Assembly (NCBI GenBank): GCA_020205615.1
Contig: CM035166.1
Location: forward strand, 86,136,862 to 86,200,861
DNA: 64,000 bases
Direction of reading: 5' to 3'
Source: Panax quinquefolius
Taxonomy: Eukaryota; Streptophyta; Magnoliopsida; Apiales; Araliaceae
In this document: one piece after another, positions 10,986 to 23,800 of the stretch
Numbering within the stretch: the first letter of the stretch is position 1
Layout of the letters: each line of letters starts with the position of its first letter
Notes under the pieces: model-generated
What the model saw: only the letters and a program-made list of their open reading frames with translations
The model's database searches: none
Told to the model about the DNA's origin: nothing
Made by a program: the position numbers and the translations under genes

Positions 10986-12230
10986 TTAATTATAAATTCT
11001 TGCGAATTTTATACCTTATTAGATACCGGTTCTACCCATTCTTTTATCTCTCTTGCTTGCGTTCAACGTTTGAACTTGACTCCGGAGAAATTAGACTTTG
11101 ACCTATCTGTGGAAACTCCGTTAGGAGAAACTTTCATCACATCCACTGTTTATAAATCTTGCTTGATTCAGGTTGGCACTATCACATTACCTGTTAACCT
11201 TATTTCTATAGAGATATTTGTTTTTGATGTGATTTTAAGGTTAACTACTCATCACGCCGAAATTGATTATTTTCGTAAGGTTGTTAGTTTTCATATTCCT
11301 AAGCAACTTTCGTTATTCAATTCAAGCAATCAAACCATTGTAGTCAAACATTTTCATATCAAGCCATGAAGTCATTCGTTTATTACGGATGTCAAATTTT
11401 CTTAGTCCATGTTATGGATTTGAATAAAGACACATCAGATTTGAATAATATTCCTGTTGTTATTGATTTTTCCTGACGTATTTCTGAAGAATTTTTGGCT
11501 TACTCCCAAAGCTTCGATATTAAATTTTGTATCGACTTTGAAACGATACAAAACTCATTTCTAAAATCTCATATCGAATGGCTCCTATTGAACTCGTGAG
11601 TTAAAAATTCAACTATAGAATTTGGTACCTAAGCCTTTATCTTGTGACTTCCTTTGTGGAATTCACCTAAGCGAACTCTCTGTAGGGGACGTCATATTCG
11701 ATGCGATAGTAAAGCGATAGGTGTCATTGTGACGTTTATCCAAGATTGGGATATGAGTCACGGTTGAGAGCAACCTAAGTCAAGAATCGAAATACGTAGC
11801 TTTCAGGCTTAGTTGGTTATTATCGGAGATTCGTTGAAGGATATTCTCGAATCGCTATTCCATTAACGCGAATCGACTCGTAGAGATACAAAATTCGAAT
11901 GGAGCAAGGAATGTGGGAAGAGCTTGAAGAACTCAAGAGGAGACTCATTTCAAAGACATGTTACGATCATGCCATCCCGGAAAAGCGAACGTGGTAGGCG
12001 ACGCGATGAGTAGAAGATCATATGCGGAATGAGTGCGATGATGTCAAGTATACGCATATAGAGCCAACTTTAATAGAAAAAGTTAAGATTGCTCAAGCCA
12101 CCGAGGCTGGAAATGATGCGTATGAAGAAGAAAGTACAAGAAGGAGCTATTCCTAAGCGAGAATTGATGAAGAAGGAATACTTGAGTCCACTCTAGACTT
12201 TGTGTTCCTAACGACTACGATTTGAAGTAC
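10986..12230 (+). pseudogene. pol: A1 protease, with RT and RNase H cores deleted
   Basis: The aspartic protease motif LLDTGSTHSF is read near 11015-11045 and continues in 11070-11369, though the later DVILG..W block is shortened. Sequence matching the start of RT (11413 to about 11590) is followed by ~200 bp (11600-11790) that I cannot match to pol. Homology returns at the end of RT. The YRELN to FIDD catalytic stretch, present in A2 at 37130-37440, is absent. In RNase H the segment equivalent to A2 37845-38160 is also missing; the join near 11985 sits at an ACCATCYGG-like word. A1 therefore encodes no reverse transcriptase of its own. Confidence 0.8.
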
Positions 12231-13495
12231 AAGATTATGATGGAGGCACACAATCGCCATTTGCAATCCATCTGGAAGTACTAAAATGTATCGTGATCTT
12301 GACATACATTTTGGTGGAACAATATGAAGAGAGAGATTGCAAAGTTTATCTCGATGTGTTTAACTTGCCAACGTGTAAAGGCGGAGCATCTTGTACCTAA
12401 GTGCATTGCAACCACTTGAGATTAGGAATGGAAGTGGGAACACATTACTATGGATTTCGATTACGGGTCTTCCTACGGTTTCTCAAGGCATCAATGCTAT
12501 TTGGGTTATTGTTGATAGATTAACCAAGTCCGCTCATTTCTTGCCGACACGGAGACTTATTCCTTGAACGTCTTGCTAGTATATACGTGAATGAGATTGT
12601 GAGGTTGCATGGCATGCACGTGTATCAATAGTTTGGATCGTGACCCAAGATTCACTTCAAGATTTTGGGTTAGCTTGCAAAAAGCTATGGGCACGGATTT
12701 ACGATTCGGTTGGCATACCATCCTCAAACGGATGGGCAATCAGAAAGGACTACTCAAACTCTTGAAGATATATTAAAAACCCTGTGTCCTAGATTTCAAA
12801 GGAAGTTGGGATAAGTACTTGCCATTAGTGGAATTCTCATACAACAATAGTTATTAAACAAATATAGGCATGGTTCCATTCGAAGCATTATATGGACGAA
12901 AATGTCGTTCCCCAATATGTTGGGATGAGGTGGGTGAAGCAACATTGTTGGGACCCGAGTTAGTATGTATGACTAATGATTCGACAACGATACAAAGCAG
13001 CACAAGATCGACAAAAGAGTTATGCGGATCTTCATCGAAAGGACGTGGAATTTAATGTAGGAGATCATGTATTGTTCATGAAGTTGCCCATGGAAGGGTG
13101 TTACAAGATTTGGGAAGAGAGGAAAGCTCAATCCATGATTTATTGGTCCATTTCAAATTCTCTTGGACCGAGTAGGAAATGTAGCCTATAGACTTGCGTT
13201 ACCTCAAAGTATGTCTCGTGTTCATAATGTGTTTCACATATCTCGTATTTCGTAAATATGTGAAAGATCCGAACCACGTTATTGAGTTAGAACCAGGACG
13301 AGATAGCCAGAAGACTTAACGTATGAGGAGGTACCATCAAGATTTTGGATAGGAAGGAGCATGTCCCTACGCTAAGAAAGGTCATACCACAAGTTAAAGT
13401 TTTGTGGAGGAATCATGCTATAGAGGAAATGACACGGGAATTGGAAGCGAAATGAAAGCGAGGTATCCTCACCTTTTGAAACACCAGTACGTACG
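12231..13495 (+). pseudogene. pol: A1 integrase with chromodomain-like end, frameshifted
   Basis: The zinc-binding region (FWWNNMKREIAKFISMCLTC-type block) starts near 12300. The catalytic core is spread over several frames to ~12760, and 12870-13055 carries the conserved [20 protein letters not shown] block. The C-terminal LSKYV..PNHVIELEP region and a chromodomain-like segment (VLWRNHAIEEMTRELEA-type) follow at 13250-13460. Chromodomains steer integration to particular chromatin in this clade (family knowledge). Single-base shifts are frequent. Confidence 0.8.
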
Positions 13496-13518
13496 TCAAT
13501 TTCGAGGACGAAATTTCA

Positions 13519-13531
13519 TAAGGAGGGAGGT
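13519..13531 (+). other. Polypurine tract of A1
   Basis: TAAGGAGGGAGG immediately before the 3' LTR; same sequence and place in A2 (39724-39736). Confidence 0.8.
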
Positions 13532-16356
13532 TGTAAGACCAAATTTTTTTAAATAAAAGGAATTTCCTTTATTTATTATTTTGAAATAGTAAGGGTTGAT
13601 TTGATTAATGAGGATAGTTAAGGGTTAAATATGCAAATATTTCAAAATAAGTAAGTGGTTATAAAATATTCATTGTTTGGGAATATTCGTTTGGTCGTGG
13701 AATATTAAATGCGGTCGGGAATATTAAATGCGACTACTAGCATGACCATGTGTGGAGCCCCATAACTGAAAAGCGATTGGATGAAGAAAACGATAAATAT
13801 AAGTTGTTTTTAAATAACAGGCGTAGTTATTACAAGTTAATATCTTGTTGGAATACCGGTGGTTAAAACACACTAATACGCGTTGTTGAACAGTAGCACA
13901 CGGTATTGCACCAATTATTGATTCTTACGTAAGAAGGCACTACTCAATAATGGTTACAGTAATTACTGTTCAGTATTTTATTGAGTTAATAATTGCTGCG
14001 TTGATATTTTATATTGCTGTTGTTTCAATAATTGTCATTACACAGTATCTTTCATTATCGAAGCAATAATTCATATTATCTGAATAATATTATTAGATAA
14101 CATTATTGGCAATGTCTAGAAAGTTCTGTCTAAGGAGAGGTTTGGTCACCTAATTGCGCGCCAGTAAGAAGAAATTCTTATTGGAAAGCCCCCTCTTTCC
14201 TGGGAACTGCCTGGTTGTCAATATTGTGATTCTGTAATATTATTTGTGAATAATTAATTATTGATTTATATGATGAGGAAAATATTGATTTTATGTGGAT
14301 ATAGATGGAGAAAATTTTTAAAATGACAATTGTTGAAAATTAATATTTTATCTTTTTCTGATAAAATAATTCATTTAAATATATTATTTTAATAATATAT
14401 TAACGGTGATATTTTTACAACGAATGTGGGATATATGAGTATACGAGGAGGAAGAGTATTTTTGTTGCAATAAATGTTTAAAACATGTTAAACATGTCGG
14501 TGGACCCCATTTATTGACTGAAATTTGATTATAACTTTGTAAAATTGCCGTTTGTGGATTTTGGCCAATTTCGATTGAATTTGGAAAACTTTGTTCGCAA
14601 AGTTGTAGAGAATTAATTTCCTATAAAAAAATCGCGAGATTCAAATTTTTCTGATGAAAGGGATATTTATTATGAATTATTGAAGTTCAAGCTCAAATAA
14701 TTGATTTTGGAAGTTTAAAATATTTAAAATTAGAAAAACGTTTTTTCTTATTTTTTCTAGAAGGTGGCATGTGTTTGATGGCTGAAATCAGATTCTAGAC
14801 ATGTGTAGAAAATAATATAATTATATTATTAATTTATTAAATTTTCTCGCTTTGGTGTTCTAAGCAATTTCCTATAAATAGGTGCTTAGGTTAGAATTGA
14901 AAATCACACCGTAAATCAAGTTTTCTCTCTATATTATCGAGCGTATTCTTGTGAGTATTTTGAGTATACTTTGAGTATTGCTATATACTGGTGCAAGTCC
15001 AAGTCATAGCCTATATCCAAGTGTTTCAAATTTAAATCTTGATCTTTCGAGGTAAGGGATATTTTTTTTTTGTAATGATATTATTTCTTCAATATCATTA
15101 TCTTTGAAATGTTGATCTGAAGTTTTTATCAAATTTGGAACTTTTTCATGTAGGAGTTACTATTCATGGGTTACTATTCATGAGTTACTATTCACGAGTT
15201 ACTATTCATGAAGTTCTTATTCACGAGTTACTATTCATGAGTACTATTCATGAAGCGTGAAGATGTTTTTGTGGAATTTCTATCTTTTGGTGTCTGGAGT
15301 TACTATTCACGATATCTCAAGACTATTCGTATACGTGACTATTCACGTATCTGACTATTCATTAGAAAAATAAAATTTCTTCTTTTTGTCAAAATATCTA
15401 TTCTCGGATACTAACTCGATTGTATCCATGTTTTGATCATTCTTGAATTTTACACCACTATGATTATTTTGAGGTATTTTTGGGCGTGGATAAAACCAAG
15501 TACGAATCCTTAATCCTTAATCCTTGTCATTTTGTTTCACTTTGGATTCGTTTCTTTTAAAATATTTTTCATCATCCTCGGTCTTAAATGATGATATTAT
15601 TGAATATCTTTGGCACAGTAGTGCAAAGATGAATGATTTCTGAAGAATATCTTTGGCCCGTAGTGCAAAGATGAGCAGTGTTGAGATGCACATGATCGAT
15701 TGATTAATATCTTTGGCAGTAGTAAAAAGATGAGCAGTGTTTAAATGAACATGACCAATGATGAATATCTTTGGCTCAGTAGTGCAAAGATGAATATTTG
15801 ATTCAGATGCATATTGATTGATGTTACAGGATAAAATATTGATGATGGACTATTAAATTCATAGATTATAGTAGATTTCATTCTCTACGTAACTCTTCTA
15901 TGAATTATTATTTTCACATTGCGAATATTGATCCGAAACTTGTTGTCTATTGTATTCTATCGATTTTTCCTGTTGAAGACTAACGATAATTTGTTGTATA
16001 TTATCTTAGTCATAATATTCTTTTCTTGGGCTAGTTGAGCTCACCCTTTTCCTTGTTGTTCCATTTTTCTTCTCGGGAGGCGAGAATGTAGCGAGTACTA
16101 GTTGGGGTATGGAATGAAGGTTCTAGAGAGTTGTTTAGTAGTCCTCACCATTTTGTAAAATAATGAATCAATAATTATGATGGGGATTTATTTGAGTATA
16201 GATATTGTCTAGAAGACAATATTATATTTAAACTCACAGTATATATTGTCGTATTTCACACGACATTTGTATTATTGAAGTTATAGTTTGCTTTTTGTAC
16301 CATGTATTTGGCGACTCAGAATGGGTGTTGTGTATACCTATTTTGGGGGCGTCACA
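13532..16356 (+). repeat. 3' LTR of A1
   Basis: Starts TGTAAGACC and ends GGGGGCGTCACA. Contains the TATA box TATAAATAG at 14873-14881, the TTACTATTCATGAG array at 15157-15250 and the ATCTTTG..CAAAGAT array at 15598-15795. It keeps CTG/CAG words at many places where the 5' copy has CG, ACG or CTTTG. Confidence 0.95.
14873..14881 (+). promoter_or_regulatory. LTR TATA box, A1 3' LTR
   Basis: TATAAATAG in the conserved context TTTCC. If active it would read out into the second half of element B gag. Confidence 0.55.
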
Positions 16357-16361
16357 GTAAT
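16357..16361. repeat. Right target-site duplication of A1 (GTAAT)
   Basis: Copy of 6741-6745; element B gag resumes immediately after it. Confidence 0.95.
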
Positions 16362-17425
16362 GCTGGGGATCCACTGAATCCTATGTAGCAGTTTGTAGAC
16401 ATGTTAGTGGGGGCACTTTAGAATCGAACCCCGAATGCCAATAACCCTCTAGTTGCCCAGGTGGCACACTTCAAGGACTTCAAGAGTGCGGGACCCCCTG
16501 AGTTCAAAGGAACCACTGAACCCATCGAAGCTCAAACTTGGGTCAAGGAAATCAAAAAGGCGTTCGCTATCGCTCGAGTAGGTGATGATCTGAAAACAAT
16601 CTTTGCCACTTACATGCTGAAGGGTGAAGCTAACTTCTGGTGGGAGGCAAACCAGACCAAGGCTGGAGAAGGCGTGATACCTTGGGAAGGGTTTAAGAAA
16701 ATCTTTTTCGAGAACTATTTTCCAGTTAGAATGTAGAGTCGCATGGAGATGCGATTCCTGGAGCTGAAGCAAGAAGACATGACGGTACCTCAATATGCCT
16801 TAAAATGAAGCAGTGGCGAGGTTTGCGCCTCACCGTGAACCGAGGAGAGAAAAACGAGGAGGTTTGAGCAGGGTCTCAAACCATGGCTATATAGCAGACT
16901 CTCGGTGTTACAGACGAAAAGCTTCCCGACTATCCTGGAGAAAGTTATAATCACGAGAAGGAAGTGAGGCTACGATGAAATTTAATAAGGAAAAAGAAGA
17001 AGAATGAAGGAGGAATCGCGGGGAAGGTAGAAGAAGTGGTGCAAACAAGAGGAAGTGGAACAATAACAATGATGGCAAAGAACAATTTCAAATCGAGAAA
17101 CTCTGGGGGAAAACCAGGGGAAACAAAGAAGAGAACAGAGGCATGCAAGGAGTGTGGGAGGAATCACTCAGGGGCATGTCTAAAAGGAAAGAATGTCTGT
17201 TTCAACTGAGGGCAGGAGGGGCACATCTCTTCAAATTGCTCTGCACCAAAGAGAAATGGATGCTTCAACTGTGGAGCATTGGATCATCAGGCAAGGAATT
17301 TCCCAAAGAAGAACACAGCAGGAGGAAATGGAGGAAGGGGACCAAGCGGTGGGAATCTCACGATTAATGGACCACCAACTCAGAATCGACCAACGGCAAG
17401 GACTTTCAACATGACGGTTCAGGAT
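16362..17425 (+). pseudogene. gag: Element B gag, main part
   Basis: Continues the 6699 ATG frame. After NPM a TAG at 16387-16389 stands where a Gln codon (CAG) is likely, a C-to-T change. The core at 16461-16736 reads FKDFKSAGPPEFKGTTEPIE, then TWVKEIKKAF and GEANFWWEA (conserved WWE block). Frame changes occur in 16740-17140. Three CCHC-like knuckles lie at 17143-17300: C-x2-C-x4-H-x4-C (CKECGRNHSGAC), a second whose second Cys codon reads TGA, and a third that is incomplete. Multiple knuckles are usual in Tekay-type Gag. It is broken as read. Confidence 0.85.
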
Positions 17426-18238
17426 GCGGTCGCATCCAGGGACGTGGTTTCAGGTATCATTCCGATCAATGATATATCTGCTTACATATTATTTGATTCG
17501 GGTGCTACTAGTTCCTTCGTATCGCATGAATTCTCCCAACGATTAAATTTACCCCAGGAAGAATTAAAATATCCTATGAACATAGAAGTTGCTAATAAGG
17601 AATTGATTCCCGTTAGCCATGTCTATAGAAATTATGTTGTAAACATCAGGGGATATAAGTTACCCGTGGATTTAATTCCAATTCAATTAGGAGAATTTGA
17701 TGTAATTCTAGGAATGGATTGGTTATTTAACCATGGAGCGATGATAGATTGCCAAAAGAAGTGTATAAACCTTAGGACTCCAGATCAGTCTAAGGTAGCA
17801 TTCTATGGAAGTAGGTCGCTGAGACACTCAAGTTGTTTGACGATGATGCAAGCAAGGAAGTTACTAAGAAAGGGATGTGTAAGATATTTGGCCCATATCG
17901 TCGATACGCAGAAAGCAGGGATAGAGATGGGACAGATACCAGTAGTTAACAAATTTTTGGATGTATTTCTGGAGGAATTGCCAGGACTTTCACCGGATCG
18001 GGAGGTCAAATTCGTTATAGATTTAGTACTAGGGACGGCACCGATTTCGAAAGCCCCTTATGGAATGGCACCGGCAGAAATGAAGGAGCTGATGGTAAAG
18101 TTGCAAGAGTTATTGGATAGGAAGTATATTCAACCTAGTGTGTCTCCTTGGGGAGCACCAGTTTTATTTGTGAAAAAAGAAGGATGGATCGATGAGACTA
18201 TGTATCGACTATCGAGAGTTGAACAAGGTGACGATTAA
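17279..18238 (+). pseudogene. pol: Element B protease and start of reverse transcriptase
   Basis: Open frame of 319 codons covering the Gag tail, an aspartic protease (LFDSGATSSF at about residues 89-98; DVILGMDWL about 50 residues later) and the RT N-terminus ([43 protein letters not shown]). A one-base change near 18180 shifts the frame so that RT continues from 18192. The protease would cut the Gag-Pol precursor inside the particle. This is the best-preserved pol region among the Gypsy elements here. Confidence 0.85.
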
Positions 18239-18775
18239 GAACAAGTATCCGTTACCTAGGATAGATGATATGTTCGATCAACTGAAGGGAGCAAAATATT
18301 TTTCCAAGATCGACTTGAGGACGGGATATCACCAGTTAAAGGTAAGGAAGGAGGATGTACCTAAGACAGCGTTCAGGACACGTTACGAACACTACGAGTT
18401 CCTGGTGATGTCGTTTGGGTTAACAAATGCGCCAGCAGCATTTATGGACATGATGAATCGGGTATTCAAGCAATACTTAAATAAATTCGTAGTTGTGTTC
18501 ATAGATGATATCTTGATCTATTCTAAGACTTAGGAAGATCATGCTGAACATTTAAGGTTAGTGTTGGAGGCGTTGAGGAAAGATAAGTTATACGCAAAAT
18601 TCTCGAAGTGTGAATTCTGGTTAGAGAAAGTTCAATTTTTGGGTCACGTGATTGACAAGGACGAAATTTCTGTGGATCCAGCAAAGGTGGAAGCGGTTCA
18701 GAATTGGGAACAACTAAAGTCACCGACTGAAGTAAGAAGTTTCTTAAGGTGACATGACTATTCTGCACGGTTTAT
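18192..18775 (+). pseudogene. pol: Element B reverse transcriptase core
   Basis: Contains [47 protein letters not shown] and the active site FIDD at 18498-18509. A TAG at 18531 and a TGA at 18750 interrupt it. The part between ([19 protein letters not shown]) is still in one frame. All catalytic aspartates are present, so damage is limited to the two stops and one frameshift upstream. Confidence 0.9.
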
Positions 18776-19320
18776 CCAAGATTTTTCAAAGATAGCGGGA
18801 ACGTTGATGAATTTAACGAAGAAGTCGGTAAAATTTGTCTGGTCGGAGAAATGTGAAGAGAGTTTTAAGGAACTCAAGAAAAGACTGAGTGAAGCACCAG
18901 TGTTGTCTTTACCTGATGATACAGGTGACTTCGTGATTTTCAGTGATGCGTCACACAAAGGACTTGGATGTGTGCTTATGCAACATGGTAAAGTTATTGC
19001 GTATGCATCGCGTCAATTGAAGGATTACGAGAAGGGATATCCTACCCATGATCTGGAATTGGCGGCAGTAGTATTTACCTTAAAGATATGGAGGCACTAT
19101 TTATATGGTGTAAGGTGTGAAATATACACGGACCATAAAAGTCTGAAGTATATTTTCACGCAGAAGGAGTTGAATATGAGACAAAGAAGATGGTTGGAAC
19201 TTATAAAGGATTACGATTACGACATCTTGTATCATTCAGGGAAAGCGAACGTGGTAGCAGATGCGCTAAGCGAGAAAAGGCAAATGGTAGGTTGGCAATG
19301 CTAATGACTTAAGAGGAGTC
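18776..19320 (+). pseudogene. pol: Element B RNase H
   Basis: The open stretch 18804-19304 carries [15 protein letters not shown] (first catalytic Asp), [20 protein letters not shown] (catalytic Glu), [11 protein letters not shown] (second Asp) and [11 protein letters not shown] (third Asp). It follows RT directly and removes the RNA strand during cDNA synthesis. Within the stretch itself no break is visible. Confidence 0.88.
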
Positions 19321-20823
19321 AATTAAGGAGATGGCTAGATTGGAACTCGAGATAAAAAGTCCAAGAGAGCCGGAGGGGAAATTGTTCAGTAATGGAGGCT
19401 CATCCGACTCTATTGGACAAAATCAAAAGGAAGTCTGGCGATGAGGAATGTGTGAAGGTGAGGACAAGAATTTCAGATGGAGAAGAGCTTAAATTCAGTA
19501 TGGGGGTGATGGACTATTAAGATTTGAGAAGAGAATTTGGGTGCCAGCGGGTGTCTAAATTAAAGGAAGAAATCTTGGAAGCTCATAGCTCAAGTTACTC
19601 AATTCACCGGAAGCACAAAGATGTATCGGGATCTCACAACATTATTGGTGGCCCAATAAAAAGAAAGTCGAGTCGTGCGCCAAGTGTTTAACATGCCATC
19701 GAGTTAAGGTGGAACATCAGAAACCGAGCGGGCTACTTCAACCTTTAGAAATTCTAGAATAGAAGTGGGAGCATATCACGATGGACTTCGTGGTAGGACT
19801 TCAAACTACGCAGAAGGGTTACGATGCAGTTTGGGTGATCGTTGATCGATTGACCAAGTCAGCGCATTTCTTGCCAATCAAGATCAGATATACCTTGGAT
19901 CAGTTTGTAAAGCTTTACATCAAAGAGATTGTTTCCAGGCATGGGGTACCTGTATCAATTATGTCAGATCGCGATCCGCGGTTCACAGCAAATTTCTGGA
20001 GAAGTTTTCAAGAAGCATGAGAACGCAACTGAGGTTGAGCACGGCGTATCATCCTCAAACAGATGGGCAGAGCGAGAGAACTATTCAAACGTTAGAAGAC
20101 ATGCTAAGAGCATGCGTTATGGATTTCAAAGGGAGCTGGGATGATCACCTACCATTGGTAGAATTTGCCTACAATAACAGTTATCATGCAAGCATCGGTA
20201 TGCCACCTTATGAAGCGTTATATGGAAGGAAATGCAGAACACCATTATGCAGGGATGAAGTGGGAGAACGACAATTCCTAGGGCCAGAATTGGTGCAACA
20301 AACTGTAGATGTGATCAAAATAATACGAACAAGGCTCGTGACGGCTCAGGATCGACAAAAGAAATATGCAGATCAACATTGGCAACAACGAAATTTCGAC
20401 GTCGGCACTTATGTGTTTTTGAAAGTGTCACCTTGGAAAGGGAAAATCAGATTTGGGAAGAAGGGAAAACTTAGTCCCAGATTCATAGGACCCTTCGAAG
20501 TGTTGAGGCGAGTGGGTGAGGTAGCTTATGAAATCGCCTTACCTCCGGAGTTAGAACATATACACAACGTGTTCCATGTTTCTGTCCTACGACCCTATAA
20601 GCAGGATTACAAGCATGTCAAAGAGTATGAACCTATTCAGTTTGAAAAGGACTTAACCTACGAAGAGGTCCCATTACAGATAATCAATAGAAAAGAACAA
20701 GTGTTAAGAAATAAGATAATACCTTCTGTTAAGGTATTGAGGAGGAACCACAACGCTGGAGTGAGGCTACACGTGGGAACTCGAGGAAAAATGATGAAAA
20801 ATTATCCTAATCTTTTTGATTGA
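19321..20823 (+). pseudogene. pol: Element B integrase with chromodomain-like C-terminus
   Basis: After a ~230-bp degenerate linker, the zinc-binding region begins near 19560 (H..C..C remnants), with a TAG at 19760 where Trp is expected (WKWEHI block). The core shows MDFVVGL (first Asp), SDRDPRF (second Asp) and [12 protein letters not shown] (Glu), split by a frame change near 20017. From 20017 the frame is open for 268 codons: [13 protein letters not shown], the GPFEVLRRVGEVAYE block, then EEVPLQIINRKEQVLRNK and a chromodomain-like tail ending NYPNLFD, the normal end for Tekay-type integrases. Confidence 0.88.
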
Positions 20824-20847
20824 TGTGTAATGATTAGGGACGGAATC

Positions 20848-20863
20848 CTTTTAAGGAGGTGAA
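20848..20863 (+). other. Polypurine tract of element B
   Basis: TTTTAAGGAGGTGAA directly before the 3' LTR start TGTAATATCCGAG. Confidence 0.7.
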
Positions 20864-23800
20864 TGTAATATCCGAGTTTTATTTTATTTTTTAAAATATT
20901 TTTTTATGTAATTTAAGAATTGTTAATAAACGAATTTATATGAAACTTTTGGGTGATTTCATTTATTAGATGTATGTGTGTGGTACATATATATGTGTTA
21001 TTTCAAGATATGTGATGAGATGTATTTAAATGGTTGGTTTAGTTTTATTTAACTATTTAAATAAAATTATGTAGGAATTATTCTATTTTATTACGTGGGA
21101 TGGTATTAAATCATGAAATGGAGTTAGGAGCGAATTTAGAGATGCTGAATGTGTGTATTCGAGTGCAGAGCGTCAAAATTAGTCATGATAGATCGTAATC
21201 ACGAAAAAGTGTCACTGATTGACTTTTTGGTCAAAGTCATCGACTGTTGACTTTTTCGAGAAAAAAAGTCAACTACTTAATTTCAGAGATGAATTTGACT
21301 AAACGGATAGTCCCTTGACGTCGGAATGTCGACTTTAGTAGGAATCGATATATGGTTCGCAAAGTTTGGTTAGAAGGGTAAAATAGTCAAAAAGCTTATT
21401 AATTGATTAATTGATTAAAATAATATATGTATTTTTTTTAATAGAAATCATTGAACCGATGGACCCATGAGACTATTAAATTGGGACAAGGGAGGAGTAT
21501 CGTATATTACATAATAGCTAAGGTGAAAGTAATTTATTTTATTCCTTAAAATCAAAATTCTTTTTATTTTCTAACTCCCACATTCATTTTCTCTAACTCC
21601 CACATTCTTCCTATTAATTAACTATATTATTGTAGTATTAAGTATTGTGAGTAACTAATCATTAGAGTTGGGGGTTATGGGAGTTGGGGGTTATGGGAAT
21701 CAAAAGACTATAACAAAGCTATACATATATACAAACACACTTTTCTTTTAAGAAAATTCCACCAAGTGAGTAAACATGGAGAGAAATTAAAAGCCTAAGA
21801 GAGTTAGAACTAATTTTGGAGGATTACTGAGGATTTGACAAGCAAGGAGAAGGAGCATCATATTAAACCAAGAAGAAATTCATCAAAAGGTAATTCATGA
21901 ACCCATTTTATTTTTATAACAAAAATGAGAAGAAAATGCATATAAAATTGGTAAATGATTTGTTGTGGCTTTGTGTTGCCATGTTACTGTTGTTTGATGA
22001 TTATAGATCATTAACAACAAAAGATATGGGTTAATCATGCATCAAATTCATAGAAAATCAAAGAATTAAGCAATGTATGCTCTACCTTTGATAAAATGTC
22101 TCTAAGGTGCTAAATTAATCAAAAAGGTGGAAGTTTGTTGAAGTTTGATGTTGTGAAATGTGAAAACATGTGAGAGTAGATGATCTGGACATTAGGAATA
22201 ATTTAATTGCAAGCTAGAAGCAAAATTCCCAATTTTTGTCAAATTGGGTTTAACTAGTAATCTGTAATTTTTGGGGTTTTTCGGAGCCTCGGGATCATGG
22301 TGTATATGACTCGATTAACGTATGTAATAATTTTATAAAATAGTATGTAACATGAGGTACAACCTGTCCAAATTTCATAGGAAAGGGAGTTAAATTGAGC
22401 AAGTTATGAAAATCGTAAGCATGCATGTTGGTAATAAAATCTGCAGAATTTTGGAAATTCCAGAATTTTTTTTTTCTAAGTATAAAACTAGTGCTTGCAC
22501 GCTTTTCTATGCAGTTGGTTTGTCGTCTTAGCATGCTAGTTTTATGAATGTTATATTTTTATAAAATACCTTGATGTATGAAGGTTATTGTGTCCAAGTA
22601 TCATGGTCATATCATATTTAGATTAGCGGGAATAAAATCGTAGAGTCGGTGAATTTCGTAGAGTAAACTCTGAAAATCGTAGAGTCAATGAAAATCATAG
22701 AGTTAACTCTGAAAATCGTAGAGTCAGTGAAAATCGTAGAGTAAACTCTAAAAATTGTAGAGTCAATGAAAATCGTAGAGTTAACTCTGAAAATCGTAGA
22801 GTCAGTGAAAATCGTAGAGTAAACTCTGAAAATCGTAGAGTCAATGAAAGTCGTAGAGTAAACTCTGAAAATCGTAGAGTGCAGATAGTAGAGTGAAAAT
22901 CGTAGAGTCAACACTGAAAATCGTAGAGTCAGTGAAAATCGTAGAGTGAACTCTGAAAATCGTAGAAGTCTTGAGATAGTAGAGTGAAAATCATAGAGTG
23001 AACTACGAAAATTATAGAGTAAAGTTTATATTACAACTACTATGCGTTGCTAATAGTTGATGTGCATGATTATCTGATTGTGTAGTAGGCACGTGAAGTG
23101 CGAGATAATGTAAGTCGTTAATGTTATTGGTAAACAACGATCAAGGCAAGTTTCTTACCCTATTTTTCATTATGAATTTATTCAACTCTTATTCAGTTGA
23201 TTGTAGTGAGGGTAAGTTTGGGCTTGTGATTAATTAATCATTCGTGCAAGCTCCTTTATTGTAAAGTTCTATAACTTCAATTGTGATGCGAAACGTTATT
23301 GATGATTATTCAGTTCCTATTGCAACTGCTATACTTTAAAGTTCGTATTCCCTTAATGAACTATATTCAAGCATGCTTTCTAGCTTTCGTCCCAGCTAGA
23401 TGTTATTGATGCAAACATAGTATATTGTTTAAACAATTCAAATCCTTTGAAGCTATTTGATGTTTACCAATCCAAATTGCTTTGGTGAGGTCCCGTATGA
23501 ATACTAAGATGAACAACCCGGATAACGGGGTAGCTGATGACGGGCATATAGTCCCATTTATGCTTATGCGTTTAAACTTTATACTTGTGCACAATGTAGG
23601 GTACGATAGGCTGATCACCTGGAGTACTTGCAGAGACCATTTACAATCTATTTGATTGTTAAACCGTCTGATGGTTTTTGATGAAACAAAGTAATGTTCA
23701 GGGTATCTAACACCCCTTAGTATGTTATTGAGAATTCCAGAACTCTTATCTTGATATTCCAGTTTATCTCTTGATATTTATTTCAACTATTGAGAAATAT

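Larger units (their letters stand above)
6746..16356 (+). mobile_element. Element A1: Ty3/Gypsy chromovirus family A, complete with both LTRs
   Basis: Length 9611 bp with LTRs of 2828 and 2825 bp, TG..CA ends and a perfect 5-bp duplication. Internal order: Met-type primer site, gag with one CCHC knuckle, protease (DTGS), remnants of RT and RNase H, integrase, chromodomain-like end, polypurine tract AAGGAGGGAGG. The internal part is only ~3.96 kb against ~4.7 kb in A2, because the cores of RT and RNase H are missing. The family resembles Tekay/Del. It is younger than its host, element B. Confidence 0.95.
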
